This document shows, one piece after another, positions 1-7,513 of a stretch of DNA of 19,482 bases (position 1 is its first letter; each line of letters opens with the position of its first letter). The notes below the pieces were generated by a model. The model made no database searches. It was not told the origin of the DNA and saw only the letters and a list, made by a program, of their open reading frames with translations. A program made the translations under genes and the position numbers. This DNA comes from JBFLVN01 sp040758475 (GTDB taxonomy: Bacteria; JAGRBM01), in contig JBFLVN010000032.1 of NCBI GenBank assembly GCA_040758475.1, positions 1-19,482 on the forward strand, read 5' to 3'.

Positions 1-28
1 TGTTTTTTAGAAAATTGCGAACGGTGGG

Positions 29-454
29 CTATTTGGGAAGTTTCCATTTGAGGCCGCGAAAGCGGCGGAAACCTCGATCCATCGACACGAGCGTACAGCC
101 GTTCTCGATCGCAAGGGCCGCGAGATAGGCATCCGAGATATCACTTCCCGAAATTCCCGATTCCCGGCACAGCCGGACAAAAATATCCCAAAAATCGGGA
201 CCAGAAGTAACCCACCGGTAGTTGGGTTGCTTGCGGAGCTCTTCGATGAAATCGAACGTTGTGTCTGGAGAAGACGGCGGAATGAAAACCGCCGATGAAG
301 TCGCGATGCGGACAAATCCGGTGGCGACAAAATCACATAATGCGACCGGCTCACTCCCCGCCATGGCGTGAACCAGCCAGCGGTTGACCAGCACGTGATC
401 GGCCAGGATCTGGCGGTGAGAATACAAAAGAATGTTAACGTCGACGAGAAGCAC
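29..454 (-). CDS. vapC: VapC-type PIN-domain toxin
   Basis: This is a PIN-domain ribonuclease, the toxin of a VapBC toxin-antitoxin pair; family members cleave tRNA, rRNA or mRNA. The 141-residue protein begins VLLVDVNILLYSH, with the first acidic residue at Asp5. The others are Asp108 in ISDAYLAALA and Asp126 in MDRGF. Family members often have Glu at the second acidic position; here Asp41 (in ALCDFVATGFVRIAT) fills it, so the four-acid site looks complete with one conservative change. The GTG at 454 was chosen because it starts exactly at the conserved first strand. The longer open frame upstream lies inside the antitoxin gene. It overlaps vapB by 20 bases, which suggests translational coupling. 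GC is lower than in neighbouring genes, as is common for mobile toxin-antitoxin cassettes. The RNA target cannot be told from sequence. Confidence 0.87.
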   Translation of the reverse strand: MLLVDVNILLYSHRQILADHVLVNRWLVHAMAGSEPVALCDFVATGFVRIATSSAVFIPPSSPDTTFDFIEELRKQPNYRWVTSGPDFWDIFVRLCRESGISGSDISDAYLAALAIENGCTLVSMDRGFRRFRGLKWKLPK

Positions 455-722
455 GATAGATCGCGGGCTTTTCCCGGGCTTCCAACCAATCAAGAACGGC
501 GGAAGTTTTCCGAAGGTCCACGGGAGCAACGACCTGGCCGCCTTCGACAACCGGAAGTTCCAATGGTTTGGAAGCCCTCTTCCTTCCAGTCCGCGCTTCC
601 TGGATTTGCTCCCGGACCGCATCTTCAATAAACGCGGTCAGCGAACGGCCCGAATCGAGGGCCATTTTCTTCGCCTTCCGGAGAAGGGCTTCGTCCATGC
701 GAATGGTGGTGCGAGCGGGCAT
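435..722 (-). CDS. vapB: VapB-type ribbon-helix-helix antitoxin
   Basis: This 95-residue protein is the antitoxin of the VapBC pair. Residues 1-45 (beginning MPARTTIRMDEALLRKAKK) form a ribbon-helix-helix DNA-binding domain. The C-terminal part, with LPVVEGG, PVDLRKTS and AVLDWLEARE, resembles the segment that VapB proteins use to wrap and block the toxin active site. It lies directly upstream of vapC and overlaps it by 20 bases. The ATG at 722 was chosen because the ribbon-helix-helix strand starts there; upstream residues in the same frame are a shadow of cysS. The pair probably binds the perfect palindrome 20 bases upstream to repress itself. No good Shine-Dalgarno sequence precedes the ATG. 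Confidence 0.87.
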   Translation of the reverse strand: MPARTTIRMDEALLRKAKKMALDSGRSLTAFIEDAVREQIQEARTGRKRASKPLELPVVEGGQVVAPVDLRKTSAVLDWLEAREKPAIYRASRRR

Positions 723-728
723 GTCTTC

Positions 729-758
729 ATTGTGAAAGAAATGACATATATATGTCAA
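729..758 (-). promoter_or_regulatory. vapBC operator/promoter with 16-bp palindrome
   Basis: The sequence TGACATATATATGTCA at 742-757 is a perfect palindrome just upstream of vapB. On the minus strand a consensus -35 TTGACA (758-753) lies mostly inside it. After an 18-base spacer comes CACAAT (734-729), a 4/6 match to -10. This would place the transcript start near the vapB ATG at 722, so the message may be almost leaderless. Ribbon-helix-helix antitoxins typically repress through such palindromes. The palindrome is directly visible; its binding role is inferred. Confidence 0.55.
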
Positions 759-786
759 TTCCAACAGACTCAGGCTGAACGCCCCT

Positions 787-2268
787 TCACCCCTTCCACT
801 TCCACTCGGTCCCCTTGGGACCGTCCTTGATCTCGACGCCGTGGACGAGGAGTTCGGCCCGGATGCGGTCGGCTTCCGGGAAATTCTTTTCCTTGCGCGC
901 CTGGTTGCGCTTCTCGATGAAGGCGTTGATTTCGGCCTCGGTGATCTTGGCCTTGGAGGCGACACGGGCAGCAAGTTCGGAGAGGAACTCGCCCGCCGGC
1001 TGCTGGAGGATTCCGAGGACTTCCCGCAAGGGCCCCACGCTCTTGAGGAATCCCCGGGCGATCCGGCAAGAAACGGGCGTGCAGGCGAAATCGTGGGCGA
1101 AGAAATAACCGTTCACGGCCGCCCGCAGGGCATGGGCGCGGCCAAGGGCGCCTGCCGTGTTGAAGTCCTTGTCCATCGCCTCTTCGAATTCACCCTTGAA
1201 CGCTTCGATCTTGGCGAGGACGCCCTTTTCCTCCCCGGTCGGATCGGCGGGGCCGCCCGTCCCGGGGCATTCCTTTTCGAGAATCCGCTCGCAGGCCTGG
1301 ATCGTCTCGCAGAGTTTCCGAAGACCGCTTTCCGTCTCCCGGACGTACTCTTCTGCGAAATCGATGGGCTTGGCGTAATGGGTTTCAAGAAAGAAGGCCC
1401 GAAGAACTTGGGGGTGATACTGAGAGAGGACTTCCTTCAGGGTGAAGAAATTCCCCGTCGATTTGCTCATCTTCTGCTTGTTGAGCTGGACGAAGCCGTT
1501 GTGCATCCAGTACTTGGCGAAGGGGTGGCCCGTCGCCCCCTCGCTCTGGGCGATTTCGTTTTCATGGTGGGGGAAGATGAGGTCGTTGCCGCCGCCGTGA
1601 AGATCGAAACTCTCGGAGAGGTACTTCATGCTCATGGCCGAGCATTCGATGTGCCAACCGGGGCGCCCTTTGCCCCAGGGGGAATCCCAAGAGGGCTCGC
1701 CGGGCTTGGCCGCCTTCCAGAGGGCGAAGTCCATGGGGTTTTTCTTGATCTCGTTGATGTCGATGCGGGCCCCCACCTGGAGGTCTTCAAGGCTTTTGCC
1801 GGAGAGTTTTCCATAACCTGGAAACTTCTCGACGGCGTAGAAGACGTCCCCTTGGGAAGCGTACGCCACGCCTTTTTCGATGAGTTTCTCGATAAGAGCG
1901 ATCATCTCGGCAATGTGCTTGGTCGCGCGGGGCTCTTCCGCCGGGGGCTTTAAATTGAGGGGCCCCATGTCCTCGTAGAAGGCCTGGATGTTCTCTTCGG
2001 CCACCTGTTCGGAAGAAACACCCCGCTGCCTGGCCCGGTCAATGATCTTGTCGTCCACGTCCGTAAAATTCCGGACGAAATGGACCTGGTATCCTTTATA
2101 CGTGAGATACCGGTAAACGACATCGAACGTCACCGCCGCCCGTGCGTGGCCCACGTGGCACCGGTCGTAGACCGTGACGCCGCAGAGGTACATCCCGACC
2201 TGGGGCGGCCGGAGAGGGACGAACTCCTCTTCCCGTCTCGAGAGGGTGTTGTAGAGGCGAAGGGGCAT
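787..2268 (-). CDS. cysS: Cysteinyl-tRNA synthetase
   Basis: This cytoplasmic class I aminoacyl-tRNA synthetase charges tRNA-Cys with cysteine. At 493 residues it is close to the usual length of about 460-500. The HIGH-type motif is HVGH at 38-41 and the KMSKS loop is KMSKS at 266-270. The four zinc ligands that select cysteine fall at Cys29, Cys209, His234 and Glu238, almost the same numbering as the E. coli enzyme (Cys28, Cys209, His234, Glu238). The C-terminal helical and tRNA-binding part (about 330-493) includes the typical RNQARKEKNFPEADRIRAEL segment. The ATG at 2268 directly precedes the conserved LRLYNT start and follows a GGGTGG-type ribosome site. It lies 52 bases downstream of the DoxX gene on the same strand. 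Confidence 0.98.
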   Translation of the reverse strand: MPLRLYNTLSRREEEFVPLRPPQVGMYLCGVTVYDRCHVGHARAAVTFDVVYRYLTYKGYQVHFVRNFTDVDDKIIDRARQRGVSSEQVAEENIQAFYEDMGPLNLKPPAEEPRATKHIAEMIALIEKLIEKGVAYASQGDVFYAVEKFPGYGKLSGKSLEDLQVGARIDINEIKKNPMDFALWKAAKPGEPSWDSPWGKGRPGWHIECSAMSMKYLSESFDLHGGGNDLIFPHHENEIAQSEGATGHPFAKYWMHNGFVQLNKQKMSKSTGNFFTLKEVLSQYHPQVLRAFFLETHYAKPIDFAEEYVRETESGLRKLCETIQACERILEKECPGTGGPADPTGEEKGVLAKIEAFKGEFEEAMDKDFNTAGALGRAHALRAAVNGYFFAHDFACTPVSCRIARGFLKSVGPLREVLGILQQPAGEFLSELAARVASKAKITEAEINAFIEKRNQARKEKNFPEADRIRAELLVHGVEIKDGPKGTEWKWKG

Positions 2269-2320
2269 TTTCCACCCGGAAGCTCAAGGCCCGGTTAGAT
2301 GGCGCAGGAAGGGAAGAGAG

Positions 2321-2758
2321 TCAAAACAGAACCGCGTCCAGGGAATAGGCTCCCGGCCCCGTGAGGAAAAGGGCGAGACAAACGGCCGCGAGGTTGATCG
2401 TGTATTCAGCGCCAGGAGGATTGTTGGTGATGAGGTACCCGCCACCCCGGTGGCCTACCAAACCCGCCACGAGCATGGTGCCGAAGAGGGCGAAGCTTGC
2501 GGGGCGCGCAAAAAGCCCGGCCGCCAGGAACGCCCCGCCCATGAGCTCCGAGAGGAAAGCTCCGTACGCCGAGATCCTTGGAGCAGGAACCCCCAGGCCC
2601 CCAAGCCACTCGGCAAAGCCCGCAAGGCTCCCGCCCGGCCCCACGAGGCCGAGCTTCCCGAGGGCATGAACGACGAAACAAATGCCAACAAAGGTGCGTA
2701 TCAGCAGGACCGCGAGGTCGGTGAAAAACGGCGAAGTGTCAACGAGCCATCGTTCCAT
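2321..2758 (-). CDS. DoxX family membrane protein
   Basis: This is a 145-residue integral membrane protein of the DoxX family. Hydrophobic segments lie at about 12-32, 63-83, 87-102 and 119-134. Family hallmarks are the first helix with an RTFVGICFVVHALGKLG core, the ELMGGAFLAAGLFARPAS stretch, and the NNPPGAEYTINLA loop before the last helix. DoxX proteins are linked to quinone/thiosulfate chemistry or redox protection in various bacteria; the precise role here is unknown. The ATG at 2758 is preferred over an upstream in-frame start because it directly precedes the family-like N-terminus and a GGGAGGA sequence lies upstream. It follows the exporter ATPase gene by 34 bases, so it is probably co-transcribed with it. 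Confidence 0.85.
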   Translation of the reverse strand: MERWLVDTSPFFTDLAVLLIRTFVGICFVVHALGKLGLVGPGGSLAGFAEWLGGLGVPAPRISAYGAFLSELMGGAFLAAGLFARPASFALFGTMLVAGLVGHRGGGYLITNNPPGAEYTINLAAVCLALFLTGPGAYSLDAVLF

Positions 2759-2792
2759 CTTTCCAAATCCTCCCACAAAAAATAACCGCCGG

Positions 2793-3548
2793 TCAGGGCG
2801 GCGGATTGAAATCCTGCCGGCCGCCGCGCTGGTCCAGATCGGCCACGACCTTGCCATCCCGGAGCTGGATCTGGCGGGAAGCGCGGGCCGCGAACGAGGG
2901 TTCGTGCGTCACCATGACGATCGTATTCCCCCGCTCGCAGACGAGCTGTTCAAAGATCTCCATCACGATTCCGGCGTTCGCCGTATCCAGGTTCCCAGTG
3001 GGCTCGTCGGCCAGCATGATTCGGGGCTCATTGGCCACCGCCCGGGCGATGGCGACGCGCTGCTGCTGGCCGCCCGAGAGCTGGTAGTAGCGGCGCCGCT
3101 CGAGGCCTTCGAGGCCGAGCGTTTTGAGGGTTTCGAGGGCCCGCCCTTCGATTTCCTCTTCGTCCCAAGTCCCTCGCCGCTTCATGGGCAACGTCACATT
3201 TTCAAGGACGCTGAATTCGGGCAGCAGGAAGTGGAATTGAAAGATGAATCCCAGTTTTTCGTTGCGAAGGCGTGCCCGGCCGTTGTCATCGAGCGCCTCG
3301 ATGTCCACGCCGTCGACCAGCACGGTACCCGAGGTCGGGCGGTCGAGGACGCCGAGAAGATAGAGAAGCGTGCTCTTTCCCGAACCACTCGGTCCGGTGA
3401 GGGAGACGAATTCCCCTTCCCGGATGGTGAGGGCCACTTCGTTGACGGCCCGGGTCTTCACCTCCGTCCCCAGATCGCGGACGAGCCCCTGGGCTTCGAG
3501 CACCACCGCGCCCGGCGGGGGGAATTTCCACTGGTTCTGGCCGCTCAT
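2793..3548 (-). CDS. ABC transporter ATPase, LolD/MacB-type
   Basis: This 251-residue nucleotide-binding subunit powers the adjacent permease. Walker A is GPSGSGKST at 52-60. The Q-loop region reads FQFHFLLPEFSVLENV (about 103-118), very close to the LolD signature. The ABC signature is LSGGQQQRVAIARA at 157-170, Walker B with the catalytic Glu is IMLADEPTGNLD at 177-188, and the switch histidine is His215 in VTHE. Its start codon overlaps the permease stop codon (ATGA, 3545-3548), showing tight coupling. It is most like LolD, but an adaptor gene in the operon fits a MacAB/DevBCA-type exporter better than pure lipoprotein sorting, so no gene symbol is given. An N-terminal extension of about 18 residues (GQNQWKFPPPGAV) precedes the ABC fold. 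Confidence 0.93.
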   Translation of the reverse strand: MSGQNQWKFPPPGAVVLEAQGLVRDLGTEVKTRAVNEVALTIREGEFVSLTGPSGSGKSTLLYLLGVLDRPTSGTVLVDGVDIEALDDNGRARLRNEKLGFIFQFHFLLPEFSVLENVTLPMKRRGTWDEEEIEGRALETLKTLGLEGLERRRYYQLSGGQQQRVAIARAVANEPRIMLADEPTGNLDTANAGIVMEIFEQLVCERGNTIVMVTHEPSFAARASRQIQLRDGKVVADLDQRGGRQDFNPPP

Positions 3549-4798
3549 CCCACCTGCCCCCGGAGCACGTCCACCGGCTCGACCTGGGAGGCCCTTACCG
3601 CCGGAAGGAGGCTGGCGATCACGCCGGTTACCAGGGCGAAGGCCGTCGCATAACCATACATCTTTGGGTCGTCCACGACGAGGAAATGATCGCTCTTGAT
3701 GAGCGTCTCTTGCTTGATCTTGAGACTCCCGAGGAAATCCAGGAGGAAATGACCGGAGACACATCCCGCGGCGCTTCCGATGAGGGCGATCACGATCCCC
3801 TGGAGGAGAAACACCAAAAGGATATCCCGGCGCTGGAAACCCGTGCTCCGGAGAATGGCGATGTCCCGGCTCTTCTGGAGCACGATCATGATCTGGATGA
3901 CCAGGATCGCGAAGCCGCCCACGATGAGGATGGTCCCCGTAATGAACCCCAGGATCACGTCCTGCTGGCGGAAGAGGGCGAGAAAGTTGGAATAGGTCTC
4001 CTTCCAGCTCTCGGCGTCGTAATGGAAGATCTTCTCCACCCGCTCGGCCAGCGTATGGGCCAGCTCCGGGTCCGTCATCTTGACGTTGATCTCGCCCACG
4101 ATGTCGGGTTTCCCAAGAAGCGTTTGGGCGGTACGGAGAGTCGTGTAGACGCGAGAGTGGTCGATGGGCGTCACTTCCGTCTCGAACACGCCGCTCACCT
4201 TGAGCGTGAGGGGCGCCCCCGCGGGCGTGCTGCACACGATCAGGTCACCCACTTTGGCCCCCAGGTCCTTGGCGACGCCGGAGCCCAGAAGAGCGCCGTC
4301 GGGCGAGGCGGCGAACGAGCGCATGTCCCCCGAGGTGAGATACCCGGCGAGCGGCGTCACTTCCTCCTGCTTCTCCGGCTCGATCCCCCGAAGGCTCACG
4401 GAAATTTCCTTCTGCCCGAATGCGACGATGGCCGAGCCCACCAGGATGGGCGAAGCGGCGGCCACGCCGTCCATGGATTCGAGCGTGCGGAGGATCTCCG
4501 TGGGCCGCTTGATGCGAAGTTCCCTGTCGCTGGGCGTCTGCTTGGCGATCTCAGCCGTGTAGGGGCCTTCCACGTAGGCGTCCAAAAGCCTGGGCGTCGG
4601 CCGGAGCTCTTTGCTGAAAATGGCGACATGGGCGTTGGCTTTGAGAATGTTGAGGAGGAACTTGTCCTGGAAACCGCGCATGATCCCGCGGATGCCGATG
4701 AGGGCGACGACGCCGAGGAGCACGCCCGCTACCGCGACGCCGTTCAGGAGCCGGCGGTGCCAGAGAAGCCGGAAGGCGATGAAAACGACGACGGGCAT
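3545..4798 (-). CDS. ABC transporter permease, LolC/LolE/MacB-FtsX family
   Basis: This 417-residue inner-membrane permease has the four-helix MacB/LolC topology. Transmembrane helices lie at about 18-38, 281-305, 326-350 and 380-402, and a large periplasmic domain (about 40-275) sits between the first two. The segment SRDIAILRSTGFQRRDI (310-326) after helix 2 is the conserved cytoplasmic coupling helix that contacts the ATPase. The C-terminal RASQVEPVDVLRG is the family's end motif. The substrate could be lipoproteins, as for LolCDE, or small molecules and peptides, as for MacB. The upstream adaptor gene, separated by 3 bases, favours an export pump spanning the periplasm. The ATG at 4798 is the natural start. 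Confidence 0.92.
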   Translation of the reverse strand: MPVVVFIAFRLLWHRRLLNGVAVAGVLLGVVALIGIRGIMRGFQDKFLLNILKANAHVAIFSKELRPTPRLLDAYVEGPYTAEIAKQTPSDRELRIKRPTEILRTLESMDGVAAASPILVGSAIVAFGQKEISVSLRGIEPEKQEEVTPLAGYLTSGDMRSFAASPDGALLGSGVAKDLGAKVGDLIVCSTPAGAPLTLKVSGVFETEVTPIDHSRVYTTLRTAQTLLGKPDIVGEINVKMTDPELAHTLAERVEKIFHYDAESWKETYSNFLALFRQQDVILGFITGTILIVGGFAILVIQIMIVLQKSRDIAILRSTGFQRRDILLVFLLQGIVIALIGSAAGCVSGHFLLDFLGSLKIKQETLIKSDHFLVVDDPKMYGYATAFALVTGVIASLLPAVRASQVEPVDVLRGQVG

Positions 4799-4801
4799 TT
4801 T

Positions 4802-5887
4802 CTAGAACCGGCGGCCAGTGCGCTCCTCGGGTTTACTTTCGAGCGCCTTTCCCACGATCATCTCGACCCGGGCCCCTTCTTCGAGCTTTTCCTGGCCCTG
4901 CACGACGACGGGCTCTTCCTCCTGGACGCTCCCATTTACTTCGACCTTGAGGAGATCGCGGATGCCCGTCGTGACGATCTCCCGGTGGGCCCGCCCTTCC
5001 CGGATGACCCAGATCGAACCGTCCTGGGCAACCGCGTCAGCGGGGGCAAGAAGCACGCTCTCTTTCTCTCCCACCACCACGTTTACCTCGGCCGTCATTC
5101 CGCTCCGCAGGCCTTCGGGAGGTTTGTCGAGGCGGATTTTCGCAAGGTACGCCTTCCGGTCCCGGTTCGCATCGGGAAGGATTTCAAAAACTTTTCCAAG
5201 GAACGTTTCATTCGGAAATGCATAAAGCGTCACGACCGCGCGGGAACCGTCCCGCACGCGCGCGACTTCCGCCTCGTCCACCCACACTTCAACGACCAGA
5301 TCGGAACCCACTCCCACCTTGAAGAGGGGTTCGTTCACACTCACGTACTGGCCCGGCTCGATCCAGCGGGCGAGGACCATCCCGTCGATGGGAGCGCGCA
5401 CCTCCGTGTCGAGCACCCGCGCGGAAAGGGAGCTTGCCCGCGCCTCGGAGGTTTCGACGCGGCTCTCGGCCTGGTCGAGATCGGCCTTGGGAAGAATCCC
5501 CTGGGCGGCCAGGGGCCGGATGCGGTCCAGATCGCGCCGCGCCTGGGCGAGTTCGGCCTGGGCGCCGCGAAGATCGGCCTGGGAGGTGGGACTACCGATT
5601 CGCGCCAGGAGATCCCCCTTCCGGACGCCCTGCCCCTCACGCACCGGGAGGTCTTCGATGATCCCCGGCGTGCGCGCCCGGACTTCCACCCGCATGTGGG
5701 CTTCAACGGTCCCGGTCGCATAGACCGCTTCCACGGCCTTGCCCTTGGTAACCGGTGAAACCGTGACAGACACGGGCCTTAGGGCCCGTACCGCGAATAA
5801 AACTCCTGCGAGTGCCGCTACGCCCAGAACGTAGTAGCGGCGCCGGTTTTTGCGCTTCTTCACTTTGTTGTTTGTCGAATTTTCCAC
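4802..5887 (-). CDS. Periplasmic adaptor (HlyD/MacA/RND membrane-fusion family)
   Basis: This adaptor of 361 residues is anchored by one N-terminal helix (about 18-37) after a very basic stretch (KVKKRKNRRR). The order is typical of membrane-fusion proteins. A first lipoyl half (about 67-97, ending VREGQGVRKGDLLARIG) is followed by a helical hairpin rich in Ala/Glu/Arg (about 102-157). The second lipoyl half contains VRAPIDGMVL and IEPGQYVSVNEPLFKV, and beta-barrel and membrane-proximal domains complete the protein. It is the first gene of adaptor-permease-ATPase and would bridge the permease to an outer-membrane TolC-like channel, which is not in this window. The start is uncertain: GTG at 5887 gives a normal short basic N-terminus, while the frame stays open to a TTG at 5956. 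A GGGGAGG lies about 17 bases upstream of the GTG. Confidence 0.88.
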   Translation of the reverse strand: MENSTNNKVKKRKNRRRYYVLGVAALAGVLFAVRALRPVSVTVSPVTKGKAVEAVYATGTVEAHMRVEVRARTPGIIEDLPVREGQGVRKGDLLARIGSPTSQADLRGAQAELAQARRDLDRIRPLAAQGILPKADLDQAESRVETSEARASSLSARVLDTEVRAPIDGMVLARWIEPGQYVSVNEPLFKVGVGSDLVVEVWVDEAEVARVRDGSRAVVTLYAFPNETFLGKVFEILPDANRDRKAYLAKIRLDKPPEGLRSGMTAEVNVVVGEKESVLLAPADAVAQDGSIWVIREGRAHREIVTTGIRDLLKVEVNGSVQEEEPVVVQGQEKLEEGARVEMIVGKALESKPEERTGRRF

Positions 5888-6006
5888 GGTGGGCAGGGGG
5901 AGCCTCCCCTTAGAAAACTTGGGAAGGAGTCTATGCGCGTGCCCCGGCAAGACCAAATCGGAGAAAGGAAGCCTTTAGCCCCGTTACAGGGCGGCCCGAA
6001 ACCGGC

Positions 6007-7455
6007 TCAATCCTCCCGGCGAGTGAAAGCAAGGGCCCTGGCCACGCGCTCTCGCACGCGCTCGCGGCCAAGGAGGGTGAGGATGTGCTTGAGTTCGGGG
6101 CCATGGACCTTGCCGGTAAGCGCCACCCGCACGGGCCCGAAAAGGGCTTTCCCTTTCACGCCTCCGGCGGCCCCCTTGAGGGCGTTCATCACCTGCGCGC
6201 CCGAAAAGGGTTCCGGTGCTTCCTCGCAAACGGCGGAAAGGGCCCGGAGCACCTGCGCGGCGTCGCCGTCCTCCAGCACGTCCCGGGCGTCCGCCGAAAG
6301 GTGGGACCACCCGGACTCCAGATCCTTCATCTGTTCCCGAAGCTCGGCCCAGGTCTTCACGTGTCCCTGAAAGGCCCCCGCCAGGGCCTCTTCGGCAGCC
6401 GGACCTTCCGGCACCTGCATTTCCGATCCCTGGAGGCGCTCTCGGGCCTGCCGCAGGAAATCGGAACGGGGTAGCTCTTTGAGAACGCGGACGCTCAAGG
6501 ATTCGAGGGTCTGTTGATCGACTCGCGCGGGGCTGTGGGAGACTTTCGAGAGATCGAAGGTTTTGACCAGTTCTTCGCGCGTGAGCGCCCCCCCCTCGGC
6601 GGGGGCGTACCCTAAACTCGCCAAGTACCGTACGACCGCCTCCGGCGGAATCTCCCGTCCCCGGAGCCCTTCGATCGTAAAGGAGGGATCGCGCTTGGCG
6701 AGTTTCTGCCCTTCGGGGTCCAAAAGAAGGGAGAGATGAGCGAAGGCCGGCGGGGCTTTTCCGAGGGCTTCGATGAGGCAGGCCTGACGCGGAGCGTTCG
6801 AAAGGCCGTCCTCCCCCCGAATGACGTGGGTAATGCCCATCTCGGCGTCGTCCACCGCGGAAGCGAAGAGATAAGGATAAGAACCATCCGAACGGGCCAC
6901 GATGAAATCACCGAGGTCCGCGAGGTCGAAACGGACTTCGCCACGGATCAAATCGTTGATCAAGTATTCCCCCGCCGGGAGGGCGAAACGCCAGGTGTGG
7001 CGCTCTCCACGCTCGATGCGCTCGGCCCTTTCCTGGGCGGTGAGCTTGCGGCAAACCCCGGCGTACCGCGGCGGCTCGCCTTTCTCCTCCTGCTTGAGGC
7101 GGGAGGATTCGAGCTGCTCATGGGTGCAGAAACACGGGTAGACGCGGCCTTTTTCCTGGAGAAGAACGAGGTCCCTTTGATAGACCTCCGCGCGCTCGGT
7201 CTGCCGGTAAGGGGTATGGGGCCCTTCCCGGAGCGGGCCTTCGTCCCATTCGAGGCCAAGCCACGAGAGGTCTTCCAGAATCTGGCGCTCGAACTCTTCC
7301 GACGAACGAACCTCATCCGTGTTCTCGATCCGGAGGATGAAGCGACCGCCGTGATGGCGGGCGAAAAGCCAATTGAAGAGGGCCGTCCGGGCGCCGCCCA
7401 GATGGAGCGGCCCCGTCGGAGCGGGAGCGAAACGGACGCGTACAGCACCGGCCAC
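6007..7455 (-). CDS. gltX: Glutamyl-tRNA synthetase
   Basis: This 482-residue class I synthetase attaches glutamate to tRNA-Glu. The N-terminus carries the RFAPAPTGPLHLGGARTALF signature, with HLGG at 18-21 as the HIGH motif, and KLAKR at 251-255 stands for KMSKS. A zinc-finger-like set is present at Cys108-X-Cys110 and Tyr131-X3-Cys135. The C-terminal anticodon-binding part is complete and ends in a typical GPVRVALTGKVHGPEL and LLGRERVRERV segment. Full length argues against the truncated tRNA-modifying paralogue GluQ. Whether it also charges tRNA-Gln cannot be told from sequence alone. The start is GTG at 7455, with no strong ribosome site; no nearby in-frame ATG fits. It lies 58 bases after the repeat lipoprotein gene and 119 bases before the adaptor. 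Confidence 0.97.
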   Translation of the reverse strand: MAGAVRVRFAPAPTGPLHLGGARTALFNWLFARHHGGRFILRIENTDEVRSSEEFERQILEDLSWLGLEWDEGPLREGPHTPYRQTERAEVYQRDLVLLQEKGRVYPCFCTHEQLESSRLKQEEKGEPPRYAGVCRKLTAQERAERIERGERHTWRFALPAGEYLINDLIRGEVRFDLADLGDFIVARSDGSYPYLFASAVDDAEMGITHVIRGEDGLSNAPRQACLIEALGKAPPAFAHLSLLLDPEGQKLAKRDPSFTIEGLRGREIPPEAVVRYLASLGYAPAEGGALTREELVKTFDLSKVSHSPARVDQQTLESLSVRVLKELPRSDFLRQARERLQGSEMQVPEGPAAEEALAGAFQGHVKTWAELREQMKDLESGWSHLSADARDVLEDGDAAQVLRALSAVCEEAPEPFSGAQVMNALKGAAGGVKGKALFGPVRVALTGKVHGPELKHILTLLGRERVRERVARALAFTRRED

Positions 7456-7513
7456 GGGCAGGGAGCCTAGCGGGCGGGCGCGGCCGGATCAAAAACATCC
7501 CAAAACGCGGAAA

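Noticed and set aside
841..1953. Long plus-strand open frame of 370 codons
   Set aside because: It is an antisense shadow of cysS, whose motifs are complete; high GC produces long false frames.
2793..4235. Extended 480-codon form of the ABC ATPase
   Set aside because: The first part is an out-of-frame shadow of the permease gene; the real start is the ATG at 3548 overlapping the permease stop.
3686..5758. Long plus-strand open frame of 690 codons
   Set aside because: It runs antisense to the exporter permease and adaptor genes and gives a His/Asp/Glu-rich low-sense protein.
5964..5976. AAAGG-AAG-CCTTT hairpin between gltX and the adaptor gene as a terminator
   Set aside because: The stem is AT-rich, only 5 bp, and has no T-run.
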